Source: Paenibacillus sp. 32352 (GTDB lineage: Bacteria > Bacillota > Bacilli > Paenibacillales > NBRC-103111). Taken from it: 56,225 nt of DNA. The stretch is from the NCBI RefSeq assembly GCF_002042965.1, contig NZ_MZNT01000025.1:1-56225 (forward strand), read 5' to 3'. The notes beneath the pieces are model-generated. The model searched no databases. It was not told the origin of the DNA and worked only from the letters and a program-made list of their open reading frames with translations. This document shows, piece after piece, positions 33,183 through 41,125 of this stretch. Both the position numbers and the translations under genes were made by a program. Within the stretch, counting starts at the first letter, position 1; each line of letters opens with the position of its first letter.

Positions 33183-35786
33183 TTACAATATTTCAATATA
33201 CCCTTCTGTCCCATGTACGCGAATTCGTTGCCCATCTTTGATTATTTTGGTGGCATTTTCCACGCCTACAACGGCTGGCAGGCCATATTCACGTGCGATA
33301 ACGGCTCCATGGGTCATCAGTCCGCCGACTTCAGTGACTAGTCCTTTAATGGATACAAACAATGGCGTCCAGCCAGGGTCAGTAAAGGAGGTAACCAATA
33401 TATCTCCATCCTCCAGATCCGCATCGGCCATATTTAAAATGACTCGTGCACGTCCTTCTATAACTCCGGAAGAAACAGGCAGACCTACAATGGCTTCGAC
33501 CGGGAGATTTTCCCGTTTGTACTCGCCTGTAATGATTTCACCATCGGACGTAATAACACGTGGCGGAGTTAGTTTTTCGTAAAATTTGTACTCCTCTTTT
33601 CGTTGGCTGATGATCTGGTAATCCAGTTTTTTGGTGCGTACGGCTTCGTGAAGTTCTTCAAAAAAGAGATAGTATATATCTTCTTTTTCTCGAATAACGC
33701 CGGCTTGTGCGAGTTGCTCGGCTTCTTTGAGCAAAGCCTGCTTATATACGAAGTAGCGATTAATCATGCCGTATTTCGGATATTCCCTATAGCCGCTGAA
33801 ATTCCGGATTAGGTCGATCCTTTGTTTTGTTTCTTTGGCTTTTTGCTCGCCATCCGGTAATTGCTTCAATCGATCCAATAACTCTTCTTCTTTCTCCAGG
33901 GCTTCCTGTAGCCCTTGCTCAAATTTGCGTTGTCCAGCATTAGGTTCAGAGATTTTGACGTTACCAAGAATCAACGGGACAAGAGTCATTGGTTTTTCGC
34001 TCCATCTAGTTCTCGTAACATCAATTTCTCCGGCACATCGCATTCCATATTTGTTGAGAAAGGCACTGATAGCGTCATGGGTCTCCTGTCCGCCATCCAA
34101 CTTAAGCAATTCATCCATGAAATCATCCTCTTTTGCTCGTTGTAAGTAATCAATAACTTGAGGATAAGGACGAATCACATCTGCGACCTCCAATAGAGCC
34201 AGACCCATTTCCGAAGTAATATTGCCCGGTACAGATTGAGAAAGCGTATCTGCTGCGTTTTTTTCACCTAGCCACTCGTTCATTTTTTCATTGATCCATG
34301 CTGAAGCATCCATAGCAGCCATAATGACAGCTGAGCTTTGCGGGTTAAATAATATTTTCTTTAGCTGCTGTTGGATATCTTCTAGAATAAAATCTAACAA
34401 ATCCGATCCTGATTTCGTTTGGATGGTTTGCTTTAACTCCTCTAATGAAGTTTGATTCATCTTCATCAAATCAGAGACGATAGTCGGAGCGTTTTCGATT
34501 TGAGAAAGCATATCTGTATTACCTCTGCCGGGAATCGGTGCTGTTTTATCGTCGGGTAATAATTTTATAAAATCTCCTCGCTCTATTAAGGTCATAAGTG
34601 CGTCCTTGATGAGCGGTTCGTGTTGTCCAAAGGTTTTCATTATGGCTTCTCGGCTCGCTGGCGAAGCTAGCTTAGGCGTAACATCAACAAACAGCCTTCC
34701 GCCGGCTGTACGCATAGGTGCTGGAGTCGTTAACAGATAAAAGGAAAGACCCAGCGGTTTTATAGGGTCCGTCATCATTTGTTGGTGGCCGACGGATAGA
34801 TAGACGTGATTTTCCTGATCATTCGCTTCAGGGATCGGATACAAAGTCGTGATTGGCCGACTCTGGACAATATAAAACGTATCTTGGGCCAAACACCATT
34901 CGATATCTTGTGGACAGCCAAAATAGGCTTCAATCTGTCTTCCGATACGTGCCAGCTCTAAAATTTGCCGTTCAGTAAGCGTTTGAGTCTTTTGATGATC
35001 CGGATCGATCTGCAGTGTCTCTGTTCCGCCTCCATCTCGTCCATAAATAGCTAATTTTTTAGCGGCAATCCTCTTATCGACGATTTCCCCTTCCCGTACT
35101 TTATAACAATCAGCGGATACCAAGCCGGAGACCAGCGCTTCTCCAAGTCCATAACTGGCGTCAATGGAAAGCAGCTTCCGGTTGGAAGTAACTGGGTCGG
35201 CGGTGAATAGAATCCCGGAGGCCTGGGGGAATACCATCCTTTGAATGATAACGGATAAATAAACTTGACGGTGGTCAAATCCATTCTGCATACGGTAGAT
35301 TACCGCGCGATCCGTAAATAAGGACGCCCAGCATTTGCTGATATGCTGTAAGATGGCTTCCTTGCCGATGATATTTAAATAGGTATCTTGTTGACCAGCA
35401 AAGGAGGCATGTGGTAAATCCTCGGCCGTTGCACTAGAACGCACTGCATAAGCATGCTTCTCGCCAATCTGGGAGAGATAGTGAGTAACTGCTCTCACAA
35501 CCTCGGAAGGGATTTCTGCTTCCATGATGCTTTGTCGGATCTTTCTGCAGATTTCACCAATCTGGCCCCGATCCTCTGCCTTTAGCATGGTTAGTCGATT
35601 GAGCAAAGCAGGATACGCTTCGTTTTGTTCGATGGCTTTTTGAAATCCCAAGGTGGTAACACAAAATCCTTCAGGCACCTGGATTCCTTCCATTTTTGAT
35701 AATTCCCCCAAGTGTAACCCTTTTCCTCCAACGAGTAAAAGCTGCGTCTTTTCGATTTCCTGGAAGCTGAGAACCAACGAACTCAT
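33183..35786 (-). CDS. rph: Rifampicin phosphotransferase
   Basis: An 867-aa three-domain protein of the PEP-synthase/PPDK superfamily. Residues ~1-315 form the ATP-grasp domain (GGKGLHLGELSKMEGIQVPEG, then YAVRSSATAEDLPHASFAGQ). The middle part binds the rifamycin. The C-terminal ~80 residues are the swivelling phosphohistidine domain with GGLMTHGAVIAREYGLPAVV; His826 sits where the catalytic His825 of Listeria Rph lies. Length matches the Rph family (about 868). Rph transfers the beta-phosphate of ATP to the 21-hydroxyl of rifamycins and inactivates them. AGGAGAGATG precedes the ATG. PEP synthase itself is shorter and ordered differently, so rph is favoured. Confidence 0.9.
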   Translation of the reverse strand: MSSLVLSFQEIEKTQLLLVGGKGLHLGELSKMEGIQVPEGFCVTTLGFQKAIEQNEAYPALLNRLTMLKAEDRGQIGEICRKIRQSIMEAEIPSEVVRAVTHYLSQIGEKHAYAVRSSATAEDLPHASFAGQQDTYLNIIGKEAILQHISKCWASLFTDRAVIYRMQNGFDHRQVYLSVIIQRMVFPQASGILFTADPVTSNRKLLSIDASYGLGEALVSGLVSADCYKVREGEIVDKRIAAKKLAIYGRDGGGTETLQIDPDHQKTQTLTERQILELARIGRQIEAYFGCPQDIEWCLAQDTFYIVQSRPITTLYPIPEANDQENHVYLSVGHQQMMTDPIKPLGLSFYLLTTPAPMRTAGGRLFVDVTPKLASPASREAIMKTFGQHEPLIKDALMTLIERGDFIKLLPDDKTAPIPGRGNTDMLSQIENAPTIVSDLMKMNQTSLEELKQTIQTKSGSDLLDFILEDIQQQLKKILFNPQSSAVIMAAMDASAWINEKMNEWLGEKNAADTLSQSVPGNITSEMGLALLEVADVIRPYPQVIDYLQRAKEDDFMDELLKLDGGQETHDAISAFLNKYGMRCAGEIDVTRTRWSEKPMTLVPLILGNVKISEPNAGQRKFEQGLQEALEKEEELLDRLKQLPDGEQKAKETKQRIDLIRNFSGYREYPKYGMINRYFVYKQALLKEAEQLAQAGVIREKEDIYYLFFEELHEAVRTKKLDYQIISQRKEEYKFYEKLTPPRVITSDGEIITGEYKRENLPVEAIVGLPVSSGVIEGRARVILNMADADLEDGDILVTSFTDPGWTPLFVSIKGLVTEVGGLMTHGAVIAREYGLPAVVGVENATKIIKDGQRIRVHGTEGYIEIL

Positions 35787-35823
35787 TCAACATCTCTCCT
35801 AACCATGAATTTGAGAAAAACAT

Positions 35824-35874
35824 TTGACAAAAGCTTTGTACCCATGATACACTTAAAGTGTAAGATGATCTTAC
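35824..35874 (+). promoter_or_regulatory. Promoter-like sequence with two overlapping palindromes upstream of rph
   Basis: TTGACA (35824-35829) with GATACA 16 bases later faces right. Immediately after lie two perfect palindromes sharing two bases: ACACTT-A-AAGTGT (35849-35861) and GTAAGAT-G-ATCTTAC (35860-35874). They lie 63-88 bases before the rph start, so they could serve rph on the other strand. An ATG at 35865 opens a 13-codon frame without a good ribosome site. Confidence 0.45.
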
Positions 35875-35944
35875 TTTGCAATCTTGACCATAAAAAACGG
35901 TCGTAGTCCGATTATATCATTGTGTCTGTTTATATGCAATATTT

Positions 35945-35976
35945 AAGAACCTGGTACAACTGTCCAGGTTCTTTTT
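35945..35976 (+). terminator. Rightward intrinsic terminator
   Basis: AAGAACCTGG, 9-base loop, CCAGGTTCTT, then TTTGGTTT; perfect 10-bp stem. The T-tract fits only rightward transcription, yet no rightward gene lies upstream apart from the promoter-like sequence at 35824. Confidence 0.75.
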
Positions 35977-36049
35977 GGTTTATAACAGGCAGCTGCTAAC
36001 TTTGCCAAGCTTCCATTAATCTGTTCATGTGACAGTGTCGTTACGTTCT

Positions 36050-36539
36050 TTATAGCCCGTGTACGGACTTGCTTAATCTCGCCAATAACCGCAGACTGAG
36101 TTCCGTCCATATCGCGCTATAAAGCAAACAAAATAATAAAATATAGATGGCCGTAGTGATATCGAAGCTCGTAGCGACTGAAGGTCCGAGCAGCGGAAAG
36201 CGAATGGCGTATAACAGCAGCGCAATTCCGGCCCATAATGCAAGAGCGGACAACGAGACAGCCTGGATCCGGTTTTTGGAGCGCGCTATGCTAAAGCCTA
36301 GTACCAGCCCAAGCAATCCTGCCTGAAGGTCATGAGAAATAACGGCGTCAGCAATAAACCATATCTCTCCCCCGCCCTGCCAAATCCCATCTTCCGTACT
36401 GCGGTCCCCGCACTCTCCGTGCTTGCATGATTCTCATGATATCCTCCAAAAGAAGCGGAAGATAAATGACGGCTATGGTGAGCATTACTGCACACGATTC
36501 TGTCTTCAACCCAGTCATGAGGCTGAATCCGGCTATCAT
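36050..36539 (-). pseudogene. Frameshifted four-helix membrane protein of unknown function
   Basis: Two adjoining frames make one protein-like sequence. The first (from the ATG at 36539) is AGFSLMTGLKTESCAVMLT to ARRVR. The second continues as DGIWQGGGEIWFIADAVISH, then LLGLVLGFSIARSKNRIQAV and two more hydrophobic helices, ending at 36050. The switch falls near 36405 at a run of four G residues, which suggests a one-base slip (true mutation or sequencing error). No motif reveals a function. Confidence 0.6.
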
Positions 36540-36617
36540 TAATGGTTTTCATCAATCATCGTCACATTAGGCGCCCAATGATAATACCCTACATTATCCA
36601 ATGAAAGGGGAATCGAA

Positions 36618-38246
36618 ATGAACCGGAAACTAACATTCGATTATATCATTGTGGGTACGGGGCCAGCGGGAGCTGTTCTTGCAAAAACACTGACCGATGA
36701 CAAAAGAACATCTGTTCTCGTATTGGAGGCTGGCGAAAACAACGACCGGGACAAAGCGATCAGGGATTCTTCTGAGGCCCTGGAGCTTGAAGAACATTTT
36801 TTTCCAAAATATTTTTGGCAAGGAGAAGGTGTTCCCCAAAAAGGGCTCGACGATCGTGCTTTCGAATGGACTACAGGGCGGCTGTCGGGAGGCGGCTCTT
36901 CCATTAACGGCGAGCAGTATGTTCGGCCTACTCCTGCAGTATTAAAAGAATGGGAACAGCTATTAGGTCCGCTGTGGTCTCCGAGACGGGCAATTCGACG
37001 TTTTAAACGTTTGGAAAAGTACAACGGCAAAACCAGCAATAAAGCGGCAAGAGGATTTAAGGGAAGGATCGACATAAGGCAAACCCCCACGGAGCCGACG
37101 GGGATGACAAGAAAACTGATTACGGCAATAGAGCAAGCCACTGGTTTGCCTGAGATTCTCGATTATAACAATCCGAATACAACGCTGGGGCCCTTCACCC
37201 GATGGCAGCTGTATCAAAATCCGGACGGCCGCAGGGAGAGCTCTTCTACTGCTTTCTTATCTTCCGATATTATGACTGCCGGTGGACATGGAGTAAATGG
37301 ACGCAAGCTTAAAGTGATATATAAATCGACGGCTTTAAGGGTTCTTTTTACCGGCAATAAGGCTGTTGGCGTTCAGTTTTTACACGAAAGCAGATGCATA
37401 ACCGCTTCCGCAAGAAAAAAAGTGATTATATCTGCCGGCATCAATAGTGCTCAGCTATTAATGTTATCCGGCATCGGTCCTGGTAAATTACTTAAGCAGG
37501 CCGGCATCCCGGTGATTTTCAATAATCCGCACGTAGGTAAGAGCATAAGAAATCATACGCTCAACTTTGCCGTATTCTCTGCCAATCCTAGAGATCATGC
37601 GCTCCCCGCGAATGACCCGAACAGCTTATACTCTGGAGGAGCGTTCTTGCCCGACCCTACCGGAGCCGCACCTGGCAGGCGTGCTGTACAACTCATAGGT
37701 TTGGGTTCGAAGGGCATGCTAACATTGGCAATTCTATATCTTCGGCCGAAAAGCCGAGGAAGCATTCGTATTCAAAATAACGACCCGTTAAAAATCGTGC
37801 TTGCGGACGAAGGATTTATCGCTAATCCTGAGGATATGGAAGCAATAAAAAATATTTTTAGAATATATGTAAAAAATATTGCTGCAGAATTAGAAGCAAT
37901 AGACCCGTCTTACAAGCTCATTTCGCCTGAACTCGACGTTATTGATAACGATTCGAAATTGGAACAATATATCAAGGAGAATTTCGATCATAACCATCAT
38001 CAGCAAAGCTTTTTACGGATGGCTCCGTTAAAGAACGGCGGTGTAGTTGATCGTAGAGGTCGCGTTCATGGTGTAAAAAATTTAATAGTAGCCGATGCTT
38101 CCATTATCCCTTTTACCGTTGACGGCAATACCTCGGCTCCCACATTTCTTATTGGTTACACAATTGCACGCCAGTTAAAGCTTCAAAACCAAAGAAGAAT
38201 AAATCGAAAACTTTCAAGGCATTTGTTCGAAACGGTGGAAGAATAA
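36618..38246 (+). CDS. GMC family FAD-dependent oxidoreductase
   Basis: A 542-aa glucose-methanol-choline oxidoreductase. The FAD-binding Rossmann motif GTGPAG is at residues 13-18, followed by VLVLEAGENND; GRLSGGGSSING is the GMC flavin loop; IISAGINSAQLLMLSGIGP is GMC signature 2. The C-terminal domain has GVVDRRGRVHGVKNLIVADA and GNTSAPTFLIGYTIA. The catalytic His region reads DHNHHQQSFLRM instead of the common HxxGTxxMG, so the substrate may be unusual. GGGGAATCGAA precedes the ATG. Probably cytoplasmic, oxidising a hydroxyl group of an unknown alcohol or polyol. Confidence 0.9.
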   Translation: MNRKLTFDYIIVGTGPAGAVLAKTLTDDKRTSVLVLEAGENNDRDKAIRDSSEALELEEHFFPKYFWQGEGVPQKGLDDRAFEWTTGRLSGGGSSINGEQYVRPTPAVLKEWEQLLGPLWSPRRAIRRFKRLEKYNGKTSNKAARGFKGRIDIRQTPTEPTGMTRKLITAIEQATGLPEILDYNNPNTTLGPFTRWQLYQNPDGRRESSSTAFLSSDIMTAGGHGVNGRKLKVIYKSTALRVLFTGNKAVGVQFLHESRCITASARKKVIISAGINSAQLLMLSGIGPGKLLKQAGIPVIFNNPHVGKSIRNHTLNFAVFSANPRDHALPANDPNSLYSGGAFLPDPTGAAPGRRAVQLIGLGSKGMLTLAILYLRPKSRGSIRIQNNDPLKIVLADEGFIANPEDMEAIKNIFRIYVKNIAAELEAIDPSYKLISPELDVIDNDSKLEQYIKENFDHNHHQQSFLRMAPLKNGGVVDRRGRVHGVKNLIVADASIIPFTVDGNTSAPTFLIGYTIARQLKLQNQRRINRKLSRHLFETVEE

Positions 38247-38273
38247 CAAAAGTTCAGCATTCCCGATCAAAAA

Positions 38274-38300
38274 ACATCGCCTCAAATAGCTGCGATGTTT
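38274..38300. terminator. Bidirectional terminator between GMC and DUF1259 genes
   Basis: AACATCGC, 11-base loop, GCGATGTT with TTTT after and AAAAA before; convergent genes on both sides. Confidence 0.8.
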
Positions 38301-38312
38301 TTTGATGATAGT

Positions 38313-38729
38313 TTATCCCAAAAATGCAATCGAACGTTTTACTTTCCTTGCAAAATCTACTGGCTTATCAATCGATTCCCAGTGAATATACATTAGACGC
38401 GGGTTCTCAAACAGCCAGTGATTATGAACTGCTGTTACTTTAATTCCGTTTTTGCGAAGATTGGACAGTAACTGATTTACTTGGTTTTGAAAGAGGGCTG
38501 TTTCCCCTAAACATAATGCACGACCAGAACTGTCCAAGGATTCAAAAGAGAACAGCTGATAACGGACCAATGGCGATGTGGTGCGTCTTCCTAATATCGA
38601 GGCGTTAACTTTCCGATTTCTACTGACAAAACATACGGGTCCTTTTGTAATCTCATGCTCTGTACCACCTAAAATGCTAGAAAATTGGTTACATAGTCTT
38701 TTAAAGCGGGGACTTACTTTCACAGCCAT
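38313..38729 (-). CDS. DUF1259 protein, copy 2 of a tandem pair
   Basis: A 138-aa protein of the DUF1259 (LppY/LpqO) family: GPVCFVSRNRKVNASILGRR in the middle and the conserved NGIKVTAVHNHWLFENPRLM near the end, whose His-x-His could bind metal. About 65% identical by eye to the protein encoded at 38789 over the whole length. No signal peptide is seen, unlike the secreted members. Function unknown. The two copies are 60 bases apart on the same strand and each has its own ribosome site. Confidence 0.8.
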   Translation of the reverse strand: MAVKVSPRFKRLCNQFSSILGGTEHEITKGPVCFVSRNRKVNASILGRRTTSPLVRYQLFSFESLDSSGRALCLGETALFQNQVNQLLSNLRKNGIKVTAVHNHWLFENPRLMYIHWESIDKPVDFARKVKRSIAFLG

Positions 38730-38788
38730 ATGAATCCTTCCTTTCGCTTTTATGATAAAATTCCTCTGCTCATACTGAACAGCTGCAA

Positions 38789-39208
38789 TTAACCCAAGAA
38801 TGCAATGGATTCTTTGGTTCTTCTAGCAAAAACAACGGGATTCATAACGGCTTCCCAATGCATATACATTAAGCGAGGATTTTCTTTTAACCAGTGATTA
38901 TGGACCGCAGTGACTTTAATTCCGCGTTTACGAAGATTCGACATTAATCGGTTAACCTGATTTTGATGTACCGCAGTCTCGCCTAAACAAAGTGCCCTTC
39001 CCGAAGCATCAAGAGATTCAAACGAAAACATTTGCATTTGAACTAATGGGGAAAGGGTTCTTCTTCCCAAGATCCTCGCCCGAAGATTCGTCATTCGTGT
39101 AACAAAACAAACAGGACCCTGATCGATCTCAGATTCTCCCCCCAAAATTCTTCCAAATTGGATGCAAAGCTTTCTGAATCGTGGGCTTACCCTCACATGT
39201 TCTGCCAT
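38789..39208 (-). CDS. DUF1259 protein, copy 1 of a tandem pair
   Basis: A 139-aa DUF1259 protein, MAEHVRVSPRFRKLCIQFGR to a C-terminal FARRTKESIAFLG, with the core KVTAVHNHWLKENPRLMYMH. The ATG at 39208 has AAAAGGAGG upstream; the 14-codon extension to 39250 lacks one. The pair has no signal sequence. The family's typical size is about 120 residues of core domain, so both copies are complete. The tandem copies most likely arose by local duplication. Confidence 0.8.
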   Translation of the reverse strand: MAEHVRVSPRFRKLCIQFGRILGGESEIDQGPVCFVTRMTNLRARILGRRTLSPLVQMQMFSFESLDASGRALCLGETAVHQNQVNRLMSNLRKRGIKVTAVHNHWLKENPRLMYMHWEAVMNPVVFARRTKESIAFLG

Positions 39209-39337
39209 ATAAATCCTCCTTTTAGCAATGTCTACATACCATATGATCAAAGGGGAGAACTGGAATAGGCAAAGACAAGTGTTATCAATAATTCGGGCAT
39301 AAGCAGTCTATGACAGAAGCTTGATGCCACAAAATGA

Positions 39338-39362
39338 AAAAGCCGCATCGGATGCGGCTTTT
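39338..39362. terminator. Terminator-like hairpin, symmetrical
   Basis: AAAAGCCGCA-TCGGA-TGCGGCTTTT, perfect 10-bp stem with A and T flanks on both sides. It may end the zinc-ribbon transcript on the minus strand. Confidence 0.7.
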
Positions 39363-39451
39363 CAGCTGAAAATTTATAAATCATTCTTGATCAGTTTCAT
39401 AAGGACAACATCTGATATAGATTACCTGGTGATATTATCCGTAACGTTTAA

Positions 39452-39476
39452 AAAGAGCCTGCCGCAGGCAAGCTCT
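39452..39476 (-). terminator. Terminator after the zinc-ribbon gene
   Basis: On the minus strand AAGAG-(CTTG)-CCTG-CGG-CAGG-CTCTT, then TTTAAAC, 20 bases after the stop at 39497; one arm is bulged. Confidence 0.6.
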
Positions 39477-39496
39477 TCCTTCAGACTCTTCCATGT

Positions 39497-39652
39497 TCAA
39501 CCCTTCAGAGACAATAGCCAATCCGAGTAACATTCATTGCATAAAAGCTCGATGTCTTCCTCAAGGCCGTCCTTATCATAAAGGGTGATACTATGAGCCG
39601 TATCATCATGATGGTTTGCACTTTTTTTACAATAATAACATTCATAAGTCAA
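39497..39652 (-). CDS. Small zinc-ribbon protein (51 aa)
   Basis: A short ORF with start TTG at 39652, placed 7 bases after GGAG (a GTG 9 bases earlier is too close to it). It encodes MTYECYYCKKSANHHDDTAH and ends LLCNECYSDWLLSLKG. The two Cys-x2-Cys pairs 33 residues apart form a zinc ribbon, with His-His between. Many Bacillota have orphan proteins of this size and kind; no target is known. Two terminator hairpins lie downstream. Confidence 0.65.
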   Translation of the reverse strand: MTYECYYCKKSANHHDDTAHSITLYDKDGLEEDIELLCNECYSDWLLSLKG

Positions 39653-39941
39653 AGTACTCACTCCAATTAGATATTTGAATAGATCAAGTACAATGAACAG
39701 TGTTCCCCCGACTTTTTAGGATAAACCAATATAAATAAAGGCAAAGGGTTTATTCAATGCCCCTGGGTATTCTATACTTAATCAGGCTCAAGCTTCCGCT
39801 TCCAAATTAAGGGTCTGAACCCCTTAGCATATCACCGATCAGGCGGGGAAGGATAAATGTTGGATTTCCTTTGCTTTGGAATGTCGATTCGAGGGATTGG
39901 AATGTTATTTGGCATAACGAACTTAAGGGGGATTTATCTAC
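39653..39941. other. 289-base intergenic region before the amidase-like gene
   Basis: Contains several short inverted repeats (for example AAGGG-TCTGAACC-CCTT near 39809-39828) and a GC-rich GGCGGGGAAGG. It presumably holds the promoter and leader of the amidase-like gene. I compared it with the c-di-AMP riboswitch consensus and did not find the required core, so I name no RNA. Confidence 0.4.
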
Positions 39942-41054
39942 GTGCTGCGCTTGTCTCTGCTAATCGGGGTTTTGTTCACCATGATCGCTTCACCTATGGA
40001 TGCTTACGCTTTGAATTCGATACAGGGTAGTGGAGTTAAGGATGAGGTGACTGTATTTATACAGCAGTTGTATAAGGATCGCAATAGCCTCCTCATTCAT
40101 CAGCAGCCCGAAGCTATCCAGAAGTACTACAATCAAACCGAAAGTGCGAGCAGGTATGCTTATCAAATGGAGCTTAAACGTGCAAAATATATCCAGACCT
40201 GGGCCAAGAAACGCGGCGTTCGACTGGTCTCTGCCGAGCCGGTTATCCGAATTGCACGCATCAAAAAGAACGACAACCTAGCCACGGTTTCACTGGTTCA
40301 GTCGGCAAAAATATCCTACGAGTACGAATCGCATCACCTGCCCCCTCAATCGTTCGGAATTGGTACACGGCATGCTCTTACATTGATCAAGGAACGGGAT
40401 GAGTGGATTGTGAAAAAGGAATGGTATCTGGATCCGCTCGAGGAGAACCCGGATTTAATACCTGATTCCCCGGCCGGCTTCCCCCAGCTGGCTCCTCATC
40501 ATGAAGCTTCTCAGACAAAGGGACGGTACAATCGGGAACGCGCGGTCGCTTACGCCAATAAATATGCGGGGTTAGCCTGGGGGGCTGGAAATAACAATCG
40601 GTATAACCGGAAATATCGGGATTATACGCCTCTTGGAGGAGACTGTACGAATTTTGCCTCCCAAGTTCTTGGCGATGCTAAGGAAGGCGGCGGCTTGCCG
40701 ATGTCAAATATATGGAGATACCATGGAGGGGGAAGCCAATCCTGGGTGCAGACGGATGCCTTTGAACGTTTCGTGCTGTACTCCGGGTACGGCCGGCTCA
40801 TTGGCAAAGGAACCTTCACGGAAGTTACCCGGCCCAGTGATAAACATCCTCATGGAGCCATCGCGAAATTACAGCCGGGCGATTTGATCGGTTATGTATT
40901 GGATGGGGATACTGACCATTTCTCCATCGTAATCGGAGTGGATGCGAACGGATACCCTTTGGTAAACTCCCATACCGCCGACCGGTATCGTGTGCCCTTC
41001 GACTTGGGCTGGGATCGGACAACAAAATATATATTAATTCATATCAACGATTAA
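39942..41054 (+). CDS. Exported amidase-domain (amidase_6) protein
   Basis: A 370-aa protein with a short signal peptide (ends DAYA, about residue 23). An N-terminal helical/beta region (30-165) is followed by the amidase_6 domain (~195-368), opening with YNRERAVAYANKYAGLAWG and carrying GGDCTNFASQVLGDAK with Cys235 as probable nucleophile and GDTDHFSIV near 330 with the His. This NlpC/P60-like family occurs in Bacillus and Paenibacillus envelope proteins and may cut peptide bonds of the wall; activity is not proven. GTG start with AAGGGGGAT nine bases upstream. Confidence 0.85.
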   Translation: MLRLSLLIGVLFTMIASPMDAYALNSIQGSGVKDEVTVFIQQLYKDRNSLLIHQQPEAIQKYYNQTESASRYAYQMELKRAKYIQTWAKKRGVRLVSAEPVIRIARIKKNDNLATVSLVQSAKISYEYESHHLPPQSFGIGTRHALTLIKERDEWIVKKEWYLDPLEENPDLIPDSPAGFPQLAPHHEASQTKGRYNRERAVAYANKYAGLAWGAGNNNRYNRKYRDYTPLGGDCTNFASQVLGDAKEGGGLPMSNIWRYHGGGSQSWVQTDAFERFVLYSGYGRLIGKGTFTEVTRPSDKHPHGAIAKLQPGDLIGYVLDGDTDHFSIVIGVDANGYPLVNSHTADRYRVPFDLGWDRTTKYILIHIND

Positions 41055-41125
41055 AAGGCGCGGAGAAGTCTACCTCCAGAAGCTTGTTCATATAATGATT
41101 TGGACAAATCCTTTGGGGTGAAAAG

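Noticed and set aside
35865..35906. 13-codon ORF as an rph-related leader peptide
   Set aside because: It faces away from rph and lacks a ribosome site, so I kept only the promoter, palindromes and terminator as observations.
39720..39940. Possible c-di-AMP (ydaO) riboswitch before the amidase-like gene
   Set aside because: Cell wall amidases are common targets and GC-rich blocks are present, but the conserved GGGGGACCCA-like core and the second conserved block are missing.
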